Below are positions 24,755 through 33,163 of a DNA stretch of 64,000 nt, one piece after another. A program made the position numbers and the translations under genes. Under the pieces are notes generated by a model, which saw nothing but the letters and a program-made list of their open reading frames with translations, had not been told where the DNA came from and searched no databases. Source of the DNA: Tenacibaculum todarodis (GTDB lineage Bacteria > Bacteroidota > Bacteroidia > Flavobacteriales > Flavobacteriaceae); assembly GCF_001889045.1 (NCBI RefSeq), contig NZ_CP018155.1, forward strand, positions 615,001 through 679,000, written 5' to 3'. Numbering within the stretch: the first letter of the stretch is position 1; every line of letters begins with the position of its first letter.

Positions 24755-25120
24755 TTATTTTATTAATTGCTCAACCCAATTATCACATCTATTTCCAGTA
24801 TTAACTGAAAATGACAAATCTTCGTTTTTTGGAAAAATTAAAAATACTTCCTTTAAAACTATATTTGTTTTTAATACGCATTCATTTTCAGTTAAATAAT
24901 CTTTGTTACTATTAATAGTTGCTAATTCATTAATTTGATTTTTATCAATTTTGCTCATAAATAAAAACTGCGTCTTACCATTTCTTCCTTTTTCTGAAAT
25001 ATCATTATACATAAATTCAATACTATATGCATAATGTTCATCTTTAGTCCAATGACAACCAAAGTTCGATTTATCTAATTCTTTAATCGAGTTTAAGTAA
25101 ATAGCTCTGTAAATTTTCAT
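24755..25120 (-). CDS. Small protein of unknown function
   Basis: About 121 residues from ATG at 25120 (MKIYRAIYLNS); the frame also allows an ATG at 25153. The start IYRAIYL followed by GCHWTKDEHYAYSIEF recalls the Y-R ... S/H-W-T arrangement of some ADP-ribosyltransferase-fold toxins, but the match is weak and no catalytic Glu is evident. With the next gene it could be a toxin/immunity-like or defence pair; that is speculation from size and position. Confidence 0.6.
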   Translation of the reverse strand: MKIYRAIYLNSIKELDKSNFGCHWTKDEHYAYSIEFMYNDISEKGRNGKTQFLFMSKIDKNQINELATINSNKDYLTENECVLKTNIVLKEVFLIFPKNEDLSFSVNTGNRCDNWVEQLIK

Positions 25121-25243
25121 ATTAATTTTGAGTTCTCCATCAATGAATGGCAATTAATTGATATGCCGAGTTTTAATTCGAAATGTCAGGAGTTAACGAA
25201 GTTATCTAAAATTAATATTAGAAACAAGCTAAAATTTACTTCT

Positions 25244-25969
25244 CTAAAAATTTCTAATATCAACAATATCTCCACTATTTAAAGTGTTTTCTGAGTCAAC
25301 TTTAAAAATAGTTTCGGCAACAAATTTTGGTGTAAATAATTGATTGGTTTCTTTTAACTCTATAAAACGATCCAGGTTTTTAAAATCCGTTTTATCAGTA
25401 TTTCTTATGTGAGTTTGCATATTTGTGTCTACAACTCCAGGATATATAGAAACACATTTTACGCCGTTTTCTATATCATTTTGTTCAGCAGCAATCGTTT
25501 TTGTCATCATATCTATAGCGGCTTTAGAAGTACAGTAAATAGACCAACCTTCATAAGGACTTTGAGCTGCACCAGAAGAAATATTTATAATTTGTCTTTT
25601 ACCTTTTATATCTTCTGATAATTTAATAAATAAGCTAGATAAAATAAGTGGAGTAGTAGTATTTAGTTGTATTGTCTTGGTAATATCTTCTGCATCTATA
25701 TTTTCTAAATTAGAAATTGTGCCTAATCTTCCAGCGTTATTTATCAATGTAATTGAGGAAACTTCTTCTTTTAAAATTTCTTCAAAAAGCATTGTAAAGG
25801 TCTTCGTAGTTTCTTGTAAATTACTTAAATCTACTGAAATTTGAGTAACATTTTGTAAATCAACAATACTTCTGGAAAGCGAATACACTTTATAGTTTTC
25901 TGTAGCGTATTTTTCAGCTAAAGCTTTTCCAATACCTTTGCTTCCGCCAGTAATAATAATTGTGTTCAT
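25244..25969 (-). CDS. Short-chain dehydrogenase/reductase
   Basis: A 241-residue SDR oxidoreductase. The NAD(P) site TGGSKGIG is at residues 6-13, the NNAG motif near 81, and the catalytic YxxxK is YCTSK (about 149-153), with the active Ser in NISSGAAQ. It resembles the sepiapterin/benzil reductase branch; substrate unknown. An ATG at 25981 would begin inside the REP repeat, so the ATG at 25969 (MNTIIITGG) is preferred. Confidence 0.88.
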   Translation of the reverse strand: MNTIIITGGSKGIGKALAEKYATENYKVYSLSRSIVDLQNVTQISVDLSNLQETTKTFTMLFEEILKEEVSSITLINNAGRLGTISNLENIDAEDITKTIQLNTTTPLILSSLFIKLSEDIKGKRQIINISSGAAQSPYEGWSIYCTSKAAIDMMTKTIAAEQNDIENGVKCVSIYPGVVDTNMQTHIRNTDKTDFKNLDRFIELKETNQLFTPKFVAETIFKVDSENTLNSGDIVDIRNF

Positions 25970-25976
25970 ATAATTT

Positions 25977-26055
25977 GTCATTCCTACGTATGCAGGAATC
26001 TATTTTTAAAATTAGACTAAATATATATAAAGATTCCTGTTTTTAAAGGAATGAT
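25977..26055. repeat. REP-like palindrome pair, locus 1
   Basis: GTCATTCCTACGTATGCAGG with an inverted, degenerate partner at about 26032-26055. It fills the gap between mazG and the SDR gene. The inner arm ATTCCT...AGGAAT is the REP hairpin. Confidence 0.8.
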
Positions 26056-26059
26056 AGTT

Positions 26060-26839
26060 TTATTTGAAGTATTTCTTAGATTCTTCCCAAAAAGCATCCA
26101 TTTCTGCCAAAGACATATCGGAAAGTTCTTTGCCAGCTGTTTTAGCGGCTTCTTCTAAATACTGAAAACGATTAATGAATTTCTTATTGGTTTTTTCCAA
26201 TGCATTTTCAGGATTTACATCAATAAAACGAGCGTAATTAATCATTGAAAATAAAACGTCTCCGAATTCTTTTTCGGTGTTTTCTTTATCTCCTTTTTTA
26301 ATTTCTTCGTTTAGTTCGTTTAATTCTTCTTGAACCTTTTCCCAAACTTGATGTGGTTCTTCCCAATCGAAACCAACGCCAGCAACTTTTTCTTGAATTC
26401 TGCTAGCTTTTACCAAAGCTGGTAAGCTTTTAGGAACACCTTCTAAAACAGATTTTTTACCTTCTTTTAGTTTTAATTGTTCCCAGTTACGTTTTACATC
26501 TGCTTCATTTTCCACTTTTACATCGCCATAAATATGTGGATGACGATGTATTAATTTATCTGAAATACTATTGGCAACATCTGCAATATCAAAAGCTTTT
26601 TTCTCACTACCAATTTTTGCATAAAAAACAATGTGCAATAATAAATCGCCCAATTCTTTTTTAATTTCTGGTAAATCGTCTTCTAAAATAGCGTCTGCAA
26701 GCTCGTAAGTTTCCTCAATTGTAAGATGACGAAGACTTTCAAGAGTTTGCTTTTTATCCCACGGGCACTTCTCTCGAAGATCGTCCATGATGTCTAACAA
26801 ACGGTTAAAGGCTGCTAATTGATCCTTACGAGTATTCAT
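26060..26839 (-). CDS. mazG: Nucleoside triphosphate pyrophosphohydrolase MazG
   Basis: A 259-residue house-cleaning NTPase that cuts NTPs to NMP and pyrophosphate. Both MazG domains are present: the first with CPWDKKQTLESLRHLTIEETYELADAI (EExxE metal site, about 23-55) and the second from about 165 (EEPHQVWEKVQEELNELNEEI, EFGDVLFSMINYARF). Length equals the E. coli enzyme. The heptad repeat array lies about 100 bases upstream of the start. Confidence 0.93.
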   Translation of the reverse strand: MNTRKDQLAAFNRLLDIMDDLREKCPWDKKQTLESLRHLTIEETYELADAILEDDLPEIKKELGDLLLHIVFYAKIGSEKKAFDIADVANSISDKLIHRHPHIYGDVKVENEADVKRNWEQLKLKEGKKSVLEGVPKSLPALVKASRIQEKVAGVGFDWEEPHQVWEKVQEELNELNEEIKKGDKENTEKEFGDVLFSMINYARFIDVNPENALEKTNKKFINRFQYLEEAAKTAGKELSDMSLAEMDAFWEESKKYFK

Positions 26840-26940
26840 TTATTTTTTTAGTTTTTTTTAGTTTCGAAGTTGCATAGACTCAAAGTAACAAAGTTTTAGC
26901 CCAGTAAAGTTGAATGGTTTTGAAATTTGTCATTTTCACT

Positions 26941-27060
26941 AACAACTAACAACTAACAACTAACAACTAACAACTAACAACTAACAACTAACAACTAACA
27001 ACTAACATAACAACTAACAACTAACAACTAACAACTAACAACTAACAACTAACAACTAAC
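26941..27060. repeat. Heptanucleotide tandem repeat (16 copies of AACAACT)
   Basis: Nine perfect AACAACT units (26941-27003), a broken 5-base unit (AACAT), then seven perfect units (27009-27057) and AAC. The array touches the stop codon of the DUF5606 gene and lies upstream of mazG in the direction of transcription. Such an array is expected to change copy number by slippage. Confidence 0.97.
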
Positions 27061-27479
27061 TATTCTTCCTCTTCAGTATTAGTTTTTTCACCTAAAGTTG
27101 CAAAATCAAATTCTGATTTAGCTAAAAGATTATACCATTGTACAACTTTTTTAATGTTAGATGTATACACTCTTTCTGCATCGTAATCTGGTAATACTTC
27201 AGCAAAATAAGCTTCTAATTTCTTGCCACTTTCTTTATGAGAAATTGCTTCTTTACCATCTTCTTTATCAGCAATAGCTTTTATAACAGCACCTAAAGGT
27301 ACTTCTTTCTCGTACGTGTAAATTGCAATATTTTCTAATAAACTAACATTGTGTGTTGCTGTAATTGGAAAACGCTTGTCTTCTAATAAATTCTTTACAA
27401 TTACACCTGTTTTAGTTTGTGATAAGATTTCAAATAATCCTGGTTTACCGGTTACGGCAATAATTTTGTTAAAGTCCAT
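27060..27479 (-). CDS. DUF5606 family protein
   Basis: A 139-residue conserved Bacteroidota protein (MDFNKIIAVTGKPGLFEILSQ). It reads as a small beta-rich SH3-like N-terminal part (about 1-70) and a helical C-terminal part ending in an acidic EEEE tail. Function unknown. It starts directly after the def stop (no gap), so translation is likely coupled with peptide deformylase; the pair def-DUF5606 followed by mazG is typical of the family. The TAG stop is formed with the last base of the heptad array. Confidence 0.8.
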   Translation of the reverse strand: MDFNKIIAVTGKPGLFEILSQTKTGVIVKNLLEDKRFPITATHNVSLLENIAIYTYEKEVPLGAVIKAIADKEDGKEAISHKESGKKLEAYFAEVLPDYDAERVYTSNIKKVVQWYNLLAKSEFDFATLGEKTNTEEEE

Positions 27480-28067
27480 TTATTTATTTTTTATATTAGG
27501 AAAACGCATTCTGTATTCTGCATTTATTTTCCCTTTTGATATTTTTTCTAATTTTTTCTTGATTAATTTTTTCTTCAATGAAGAAAGTTTGTCGGTAAAT
27601 AAAATACCTTCAATATGATCATATTCATGCTGAAAAACACGTGCAGCCAAACCTGTAAAAGTTTCTGTTATTGTTTTAAAGTTTTCATCTTGATATTCAA
27701 CAGTAACGCTTTCTTGTCTAAAAACGTCTTCTCTAACATCAGGAATACTTAAACATCCTTCGTTAAAAGCCCATTCGTCTCCAGATTCTTCAATAATTTC
27801 TGCATTAATAAATACTTTATTAAAGTTTTTTAATGCTTCTCTGTCGCTTTCTTCTAATTCTTCATCTTCAGCAAAAGGAGAAGCATCAATAAGAAATAAT
27901 CGAATGTCTTTCCCAATTTGGGGAGCCGCCAAACCAACACCAGAAGCATTGTACATGGTTTCTCTCATGTCAGAAATTAGTTTTTCTAAATTTGGATAAT
28001 CTTTATCGATTTCTTTTCCAACCTTGCGTAAAACTGGGTCGCCATAAGCAACAATAGGTAAAATCAT
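27480..28067 (-). CDS. def: Peptide deformylase
   Basis: A 195-residue metalloenzyme that removes the formyl group from new proteins. All three motifs are present: GVGLAAPQIG (about 44-53), EGCLSIP (Cys ligand, about 114) and QHEYDHIEGILF (HExxH-type, two His ligands and catalytic Glu region). A TAATTTTG element lies 20 bases upstream of the start. First gene of the def-DUF5606 operon; ruvX lies upstream on the same strand beyond a divergent gene. Confidence 0.95.
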   Translation of the reverse strand: MILPIVAYGDPVLRKVGKEIDKDYPNLEKLISDMRETMYNASGVGLAAPQIGKDIRLFLIDASPFAEDEELEESDREALKNFNKVFINAEIIEESGDEWAFNEGCLSIPDVREDVFRQESVTVEYQDENFKTITETFTGLAARVFQHEYDHIEGILFTDKLSSLKKKLIKKKLEKISKGKINAEYRMRFPNIKNK

Positions 28068-28087
28068 TTTTTAAATTTTAATGGATG

Positions 28088-28095
28088 CAAAATTA
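28088..28095 (-). promoter_or_regulatory. -7 promoter element of def
   Basis: TAATTTTG on the minus strand, match to TAnnTTTG, 20 bases before the def ATG. Confidence 0.5.
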
Positions 28096-28134
28096 TTAAT
28101 TTTTTAGTTAGATATAGATTCTGAAGGTGTTTAT

Positions 28135-28166
28135 TTGATGAGAAATTGAATATTTTACTATTTTTG
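28135..28166 (+). promoter_or_regulatory. Promoter of the pyruvyl transferase gene
   Basis: TTG at 28135-28137, 21 bases, then TATTTTTG at 28159-28166. Both elements and their spacing fit the Bacteroidota consensus. The ATG follows 16 bases later. Confidence 0.65.
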
Positions 28167-28182
28167 TAAAAAATCTATTTTT

Positions 28183-28992
28183 ATGATATTTAAATTCCCT
28201 TGGCAAAAAAGTACAACTGAAAACACTTTTTTTCTATCATACGATTCTCATAGAGATAATTTTGGAGACATTTTAAATCCAATTATAGCCAAAGAATTTA
28301 GTGAAAATAAAGATGTAAAGAAAATATCTAAAAGGAAGAGTTCTTATTTTGAACACTACTACATAATTGGTTCTATATTACAAAGATGTAATAAAAACAC
28401 AATTGTTTGGGGTAGTGGAATTATTTCTGAAGATTCTGTAATTAAAGAAAAACCTAAAAAAGTTTTAGCTGTTAGAGGACCTTTAACTAGAAAGAAACTT
28501 TTAGAGTTTGGCATTGAATGTCCTGAGGTTTATGGAGATCCAGCTTTGTTATTACCAAGATTTCACAATCCAAAAAATATTGCGCGTAAGTTTGAATTGG
28601 GTATAATTCCTCATTATAGAGATAAAAAAAATAAAGAGTTACTTAAGTTTCTAAAAAGGAATCCAGGCATTAAAGTTATTGATGTTCAAAACAAAAATCC
28701 TTTAAAAGTTGTTGATGAAATTTTAGAATGTAAAAATATTATTTCTAGTTCTTTACATGGAATAATTGTAGCAGATGCGTATAATATTCCTTCTGTTTGG
28801 ATTAATTTTTCTGATAAAGTTGTTGGAAACGGTTTCAAATTTAGAGATTACTTTGCTTCAGTAGGAAGAACAGAAAAATCGCCTTATGATTTTAATGAAA
28901 TTAAAGATTTAGATAATCTTTTAGATCTTTTTAAAGAAGATTATACAATTAATATTGATTTGGATAAATTAGTTGCCGCTTTTCCTAATTAA
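28183..28992 (+). CDS. Polysaccharide pyruvyl transferase family protein
   Basis: A 269-residue protein of the CsaB/WcaK type. Recognisable parts are SYDSHRDNFGDILNPIIAKEF (start of the family), IVWGSGII, AVRGPLTRKKLLEFGI, YGDPALLLPRF and ISSSLHGIIVADAY. These enzymes transfer pyruvate from PEP to sugars of surface polysaccharides. It stands alone, convergent with ruvX (three bases between stops), so it is not part of a polysaccharide cluster. Confidence 0.85.
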   Translation: MIFKFPWQKSTTENTFFLSYDSHRDNFGDILNPIIAKEFSENKDVKKISKRKSSYFEHYYIIGSILQRCNKNTIVWGSGIISEDSVIKEKPKKVLAVRGPLTRKKLLEFGIECPEVYGDPALLLPRFHNPKNIARKFELGIIPHYRDKKNKELLKFLKRNPGIKVIDVQNKNPLKVVDEILECKNIISSSLHGIIVADAYNIPSVWINFSDKVVGNGFKFRDYFASVGRTEKSPYDFNEIKDLDNLLDLFKEDYTINIDLDKLVAAFPN

Positions 28993-28995
28993 AAA

Positions 28996-29403
28996 CTACT
29001 TATATAAGTAAGATTGTAAAATTATTGTGGCACTGATTTCATCAACTAGTGCTTTGTTTCTACGTTGTTTTTTAGTTAAACCGCCATCTATCATGGTTTG
29101 GAAAGCCATTTTAGAGGTAAAGCGTTCATCAACTCTTTTAAATGGAATTGAAGGAATGGCTTTCTTCAGTTTTTCTATAAAAGGGCGAATCAATTCTTCG
29201 CTTTCACTTTCTGTATTGTCCATTTGTTTCGGTTCACCAATCAAAAACAATTCAACATTTTCTTTTGAAATATATTCCTTTAAAAAAGGAATCAATTCTT
29301 CTGTATTAACGGTTGTTAAACCAGATGCGATTATCTGTAAATCATCAGTAACTGCAATACCAGTTCTTTTTTTTCCAAAATCTATCGCTAAAATTTGCGC
29401 CAT
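28996..29403 (-). CDS. ruvX: Holliday junction resolvase-like RuvX (YqgF)
   Basis: A 135-residue RNase H-fold nuclease. ILAIDFGKKRTGIAVTD at the start carries the first catalytic Asp, GEPKQMDNTESE the middle motif, and VDERFTSKMA plus a later KALVDEISA the last acidic residues. The family is linked to 16S rRNA 5'-end processing and junction cleavage. Length is normal. Confidence 0.92.
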   Translation of the reverse strand: MAQILAIDFGKKRTGIAVTDDLQIIASGLTTVNTEELIPFLKEYISKENVELFLIGEPKQMDNTESESEELIRPFIEKLKKAIPSIPFKRVDERFTSKMAFQTMIDGGLTKKQRRNKALVDEISATIILQSYLYK

Positions 29404-29480
29404 TAGTATTTAAAATTTATACAAAAATAAGTTTTCTGTTTATACTACACTAAATTTTATGCCAAGACTAAAGTAGTTTT

Positions 29481-29488
29481 TATATTTG
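29481..29488 (+). promoter_or_regulatory. -7 promoter element of dapD
   Basis: TATATTTG, 21 bases before the ATG at 29510. It excludes the upstream in-frame ATG at 29486, which would lie within it. Confidence 0.6.
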
Positions 29489-29509
29489 TTTAAAATATAT
29501 AAGATTAAA

Positions 29510-30325
29510 ATGACGGAAATACGTTCAATTATAGAAAAAGCTTGGGAAAACCGAGATTTATTAAAAGATGAAAAAACAATTGCAACCATAAGAAAAGTGG
29601 TTGACTTGTTAGATGCAGGAGAACTTAGAGTAGCAGAACCTACAAATGATGGTTGGCAAGTTAATGAATGGGTAAAAAAAGCTGTGGTTTTGTATTTCCC
29701 AATTCAAAAAATGGAAACTTTAGAAGCTGGTATTTTTGAATATCATGATAAAATTCCTTTAAAAAGAAACTTTGCAGAAAGAGGAATTAGAGTTGTGCCA
29801 AATGCAGTTGCACGTCATGGAGCTTACATTTCTCCAGGAACTATTTTAATGCCAAGTTATGTAAATATTGGTGCTTATGTAGATGAAGGAACCATGGTAG
29901 ATACTTGGGCAACTGTTGGTTCTTGTGCACAAATTGGTAAAAATGTTCACCTTTCTGGTGGTGTTGGAATTGGTGGTGTTTTAGAACCATTACAAGCTGC
30001 TCCAGTAATAATTGAAGACGGTGCTTTTATAGGCTCTCGTTGTATTGTTGTTGAAGGAGTTCATGTTGAAAAAGAAGCTGTTTTAGGAGCGAATGTTGTA
30101 CTAACAATGAGTACAAAAATTATAGATGTAACTGGTGACGAGCCTGTTGAAATGAAAGGAAGAGTTCCTGCACGATCAGTTGTAATTCCTGGAAGTTATA
30201 CGAAGAAGTTTGCTGCAGGAGAATATCAAGTTCCTTGTGCTTTAATTATTGGTAAACGTAAAGAAAGTACCAACAAAAAAACGTCTTTAAATGATGCTTT
30301 GCGTGAGTATGACGTAGCGGTTTAA
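29510..30325 (+). CDS. dapD: Tetrahydrodipicolinate N-succinyltransferase
   Basis: A 271-residue acyltransferase of the succinylase branch of lysine/meso-diaminopimelate synthesis. The N-terminal helical part ends near residue 100 and the left-handed beta-helix follows (hexapeptide repeats such as VNIGAYVDEGTMVDTWATVG, AFIGSRCIVVEGV, AVLGANVVL). GGVGIGGVLEPLQAAPVIIED is a family mark. A perfect terminator follows. Confidence 0.95.
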   Translation: MTEIRSIIEKAWENRDLLKDEKTIATIRKVVDLLDAGELRVAEPTNDGWQVNEWVKKAVVLYFPIQKMETLEAGIFEYHDKIPLKRNFAERGIRVVPNAVARHGAYISPGTILMPSYVNIGAYVDEGTMVDTWATVGSCAQIGKNVHLSGGVGIGGVLEPLQAAPVIIEDGAFIGSRCIVVEGVHVEKEAVLGANVVLTMSTKIIDVTGDEPVEMKGRVPARSVVIPGSYTKKFAAGEYQVPCALIIGKRKESTNKKTSLNDALREYDVAV

Positions 30326-30344
30326 AAAAAAATTAAATATGAAG

Positions 30345-30376
30345 AAAAACACACAAAGAAATTTGTGTGTTTTTTT
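30345..30376 (+). terminator. Terminator of dapD
   Basis: Perfect 13-bp stem AAAAACACACAAA/TTTGTGTGTTTTT with GAAA loop and T-run. It lies in the open frame upstream of the next gene, so that longer frame is not its coding start. Confidence 0.9.
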
Positions 30377-30396
30377 GTTGCAGAATACTATCTTTG
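30363..30396 (+). promoter_or_regulatory. Promoter of the glycosyltransferase gene, overlapping the dapD terminator
   Basis: TTG at 30363-30365, 23 bases, then TATCTTTG at 30389-30396. The -33 part lies in the terminator stem. The TTG start codon at 30411 follows 14 bases later. Confidence 0.5.
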
Positions 30397-30410
30397 AGAA
30401 AAATATTTTT

Positions 30411-31154
30411 TTGACAAAAATTACAGCAATAATTCCTACGCTTAACGAGCAAGATAATATTCAACGTGCAATAAATTCAGTTTTATTTGCAGATGAAATT
30501 ATTGTTATTGATTCTTTTAGTACAGATGAAACAGTTGCTATTGTTAAGAAAAATAAAAATGTAACGTTATTACAACGAAAATTCGACGATTTTTCTACTC
30601 AGAAAAATTATGCCATTAAAAAAGCAATAAACAATTGGGTTTTAGTATTAGATGCAGACGAAGAATTACCTAAAAAACTTCAAAAGGAAATAAAAACCAC
30701 TGTTAAAAACCCCAATGATTCTGTAGCGTTTTATATAAAAAGAAATTTCTTTTATAGAGGAACTAAAATCAATTTTTCTGGATTTAGAACAAGTAAAGTA
30801 AAACGATTATTTTTAAAAAATGAATGTGAATACAAAGGTGTTGTACACGAAGAGTTGGTGTGTAATGGAAAAACATCATTTTTAAAAAATAAATTGAATC
30901 ATTATTCTTATAAAAATAGTGAGCATTATAAGCAGAAGTTAAATCAATATGCACAATTACAGGCAAAAGAACTTTTTGCTAAAGGAAAAAAAGCAACTAT
31001 CTTTCATACTTTAATAAAACCACCAGCAAGATTTTTGATTCACTTTATAATAAGGTTTGGTTTTTTAGATGGTTTTAAAGGGTTACAATTATCTTATTTA
31101 ATGGCTTACGGAGTTAGTAAACGTTATGAGTATTTAGACAAACTTTATAAATAA
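30411..31154 (+). CDS. Family 2 glycosyltransferase (WaaE/KdtX-like)
   Basis: About 248 residues, GT-A fold. ITAIIPTLNEQDNIQRAINSV is the nucleotide-sugar site and LVLDADEELP the DxD-type metal site (about residue 80). Further family marks are KNYAIKKA and GVVHEELV. This branch often adds a sugar to the LPS inner core. The TTG at 30411 is taken as start because the longer frame from ATG 30339 would run through the dapD terminator and this gene's own promoter. Confidence 0.85.
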   Translation: MTKITAIIPTLNEQDNIQRAINSVLFADEIIVIDSFSTDETVAIVKKNKNVTLLQRKFDDFSTQKNYAIKKAINNWVLVLDADEELPKKLQKEIKTTVKNPNDSVAFYIKRNFFYRGTKINFSGFRTSKVKRLFLKNECEYKGVVHEELVCNGKTSFLKNKLNHYSYKNSEHYKQKLNQYAQLQAKELFAKGKKATIFHTLIKPPARFLIHFIIRFGFLDGFKGLQLSYLMAYGVSKRYEYLDKLYK

Positions 31155-31183
31155 GGAATCAATAAATTTAGTTTCAATATAAA

Positions 31184-31738
31184 ATGAAGCAATTAAGAAA
31201 CACGTTAACACCTCTTTTAGCAGAAAAAACAATCCTTTATCCAACTGATACAGTTTGGGGAATTGGTTGCGATGCAACTTCAGTAAACGCTGTAAAGAAG
31301 GTTTTTAAGCTTAAGAATAGAGAGGAAAGTAAAAGTTTAATTGTATTGGTTAGCTCTGTTAGTATGTTAAAAAAGTATGTTTCTGTACCAAAAACCGCTT
31401 TAGATATTTTAAAGGAAGCTAAAAAACCAACAACCATAATCTATAATAATCCTAAAGGAATAGCTGAAAACATTATCAATAAAGAAGATAATACTTTGGC
31501 AATTAGAATTGTACAGGATGATTTCTGTAGAAAACTAATTAAAAGATTCGGTAAACCAATTGTTTCTACATCTGCAAATAGGAGTGGAGAACCAACTCCA
31601 AATTCATTTTCAGAAATAGACAATGCTATTTTGACGAGCGTAGATTATGTGGTAAATTTGCACAAAGAAAAAATTACTACGAAGTCTTCAACTATTTTAA
31701 AATTAGAAGGAGATAACGTTATCACTATTCGAGAATAA
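31184..31738 (+). CDS. Threonylcarbamoyl-AMP synthase (Sua5/YciO/YrdC family)
   Basis: A 184-residue single-domain YrdC-type protein that would make threonylcarbamoyl-AMP for the t6A37 modification of tRNA. Motifs: YPTDTVWGIGCDATS, KLKNREESKSLIVLV and PIVSTSANRSGEPTP. No C-terminal Sua5 domain. It is followed after three bases by cca, so two tRNA-maturation genes form an operon. Confidence 0.9.
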   Translation: MKQLRNTLTPLLAEKTILYPTDTVWGIGCDATSVNAVKKVFKLKNREESKSLIVLVSSVSMLKKYVSVPKTALDILKEAKKPTTIIYNNPKGIAENIINKEDNTLAIRIVQDDFCRKLIKRFGKPIVSTSANRSGEPTPNSFSEIDNAILTSVDYVVNLHKEKITTKSSTILKLEGDNVITIRE

Positions 31739-31741
31739 TTA

Positions 31742-33160
31742 ATGCAAGAAACGTATTATAAAGAAGCAATATCTGCTGAAATTTTTCAATTTATTTCTGA
31801 AGCAGCAAATCAGTTACAGCTAAAAAGTTATGTAATTGGTGGTTTTGTACGCGATTATATATTAGAAAGAGGAACTGCCAAAGATATTGATATTGTTGCA
31901 GTTGGAAGCGGTATTGAACTAGCTGAAAAAGTGGCAAGTTTACTACCAAACAAACCTAAAGTTCAAGTTTTTAAAACCTACGGAACGGCAATGTTGCGTT
32001 ATAAAGACGTAGAAATTGAATTTGTTGGAGCTCGTAAAGAATCATATTCAGAAGACAGTAGAAATCCAGAAGTTTCTGAAGGAACTTTAGAAGATGATCA
32101 AAACCGAAGAGATTTTACAATTAATGCCTTAGCATTGAGTTTAAATAAAGATTCCTTCGGGAAATTATTAGATCCGTTTAATGGAATAACAGATTTAGAA
32201 AACAAACTAATTCGCACGCCACTAGATCCAGATATTACCTATTCTGACGATCCATTAAGAATGATGCGTGCTATTAGATTTTCTACACAACTTAACTTTA
32301 CTATCGAAGAAAAATCGTTGCAAGCAATTTCTAAAAATGCTGACCGATTAAAAATAATAACCAGAGAACGTGTTATTGATGAATTGAATAAGATTTTGTC
32401 ATCGCCAGTTCCATCAATAGGATTTTTACATTTAGAGCAAACGAGTTTATTACCTCAAATTCTACCGGAATTAATTGCTTTAAAAGGAGTAGAGGAAGTT
32501 GAAGGACAGAAGCATAAAGATAATTTTTATCATACGTTAGAGGTTGTAGATAATATTGCTAAATATACTGAAGATGTTTGGTTGCGTTGGGCAGCTTTAT
32601 TGCATGATATTGGTAAAGCACCAACTAAAAAATTTCATAAAAAAAATGGTTGGACCTTTCATGGACATGAGTTTGTAGGTTCTAAAATGGTTTATAAGTT
32701 ATTTAAACGCTTAAAAATGCCATTGAACAATAAGATGAAATTTGTTCAGAAAATGGTGATGTTAAGCTCAAGACCAATAGTTTTAGCAACTGATGTTACA
32801 GATTCTGCTGTAAGACGTTTAATTTTTGATGCTGGTGATGATATTGAAGATTTAATGACGCTTTGTGAAGCAGATATTACTACTAAAAATCCGAAGAAAT
32901 TTAAAAGATATCATAAGAATTTTGAAGTTGTAAGAGCTAAAATTAAAGAGGTAGAAGAGCGCGATAGTGTTCGTAATTTTCAGCCACCAATTACTGGTGA
33001 AGAAATTATGAAAACCTTTAATTTAAAGCCGTGTAGAGAAATTGGGCAGATTAAAGAAGCCATAAAGGAAGCAATTTTAGATGGTAAAATACCAAATGAA
33101 TACGAAGCTTCTCAGCAATTTATGATTGAAAAAGGGCAACAATTAGGTTTAAAACTTTAA
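31742..33160 (+). CDS. cca: CCA tRNA nucleotidyltransferase with HD domain
   Basis: A 472-residue class II nucleotidyltransferase. The head domain has YVIGGFVRDYIL and KDIDIVAVG (DxD metal site), then EFVGARKESY, DQNRRDFTINALA and DDPLRMMRAIRFS (RNA- and nucleotide-binding motifs). An HD domain follows (about 250-360, ALLHDIGKAPT and HGHEFVGSKM). It adds or repairs the 3' CCA of tRNA. The NTF2-like gene follows by three bases. Confidence 0.92.
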   Translation: MQETYYKEAISAEIFQFISEAANQLQLKSYVIGGFVRDYILERGTAKDIDIVAVGSGIELAEKVASLLPNKPKVQVFKTYGTAMLRYKDVEIEFVGARKESYSEDSRNPEVSEGTLEDDQNRRDFTINALALSLNKDSFGKLLDPFNGITDLENKLIRTPLDPDITYSDDPLRMMRAIRFSTQLNFTIEEKSLQAISKNADRLKIITRERVIDELNKILSSPVPSIGFLHLEQTSLLPQILPELIALKGVEEVEGQKHKDNFYHTLEVVDNIAKYTEDVWLRWAALLHDIGKAPTKKFHKKNGWTFHGHEFVGSKMVYKLFKRLKMPLNNKMKFVQKMVMLSSRPIVLATDVTDSAVRRLIFDAGDDIEDLMTLCEADITTKNPKKFKRYHKNFEVVRAKIKEVEERDSVRNFQPPITGEEIMKTFNLKPCREIGQIKEAIKEAILDGKIPNEYEASQQFMIEKGQQLGLKL

Positions 33161-33163
33161 ATT

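Noticed and set aside
26941..27060. CRISPR array
   Set aside because: Seven-base units lie head to tail without spacers, and no cas gene is near; it is a simple tandem repeat.
30339..30410. Coding sequence of the glycosyltransferase before 30411
   Set aside because: This stretch is the dapD terminator and the gene's own promoter; family similarity begins at the TTG 30411.
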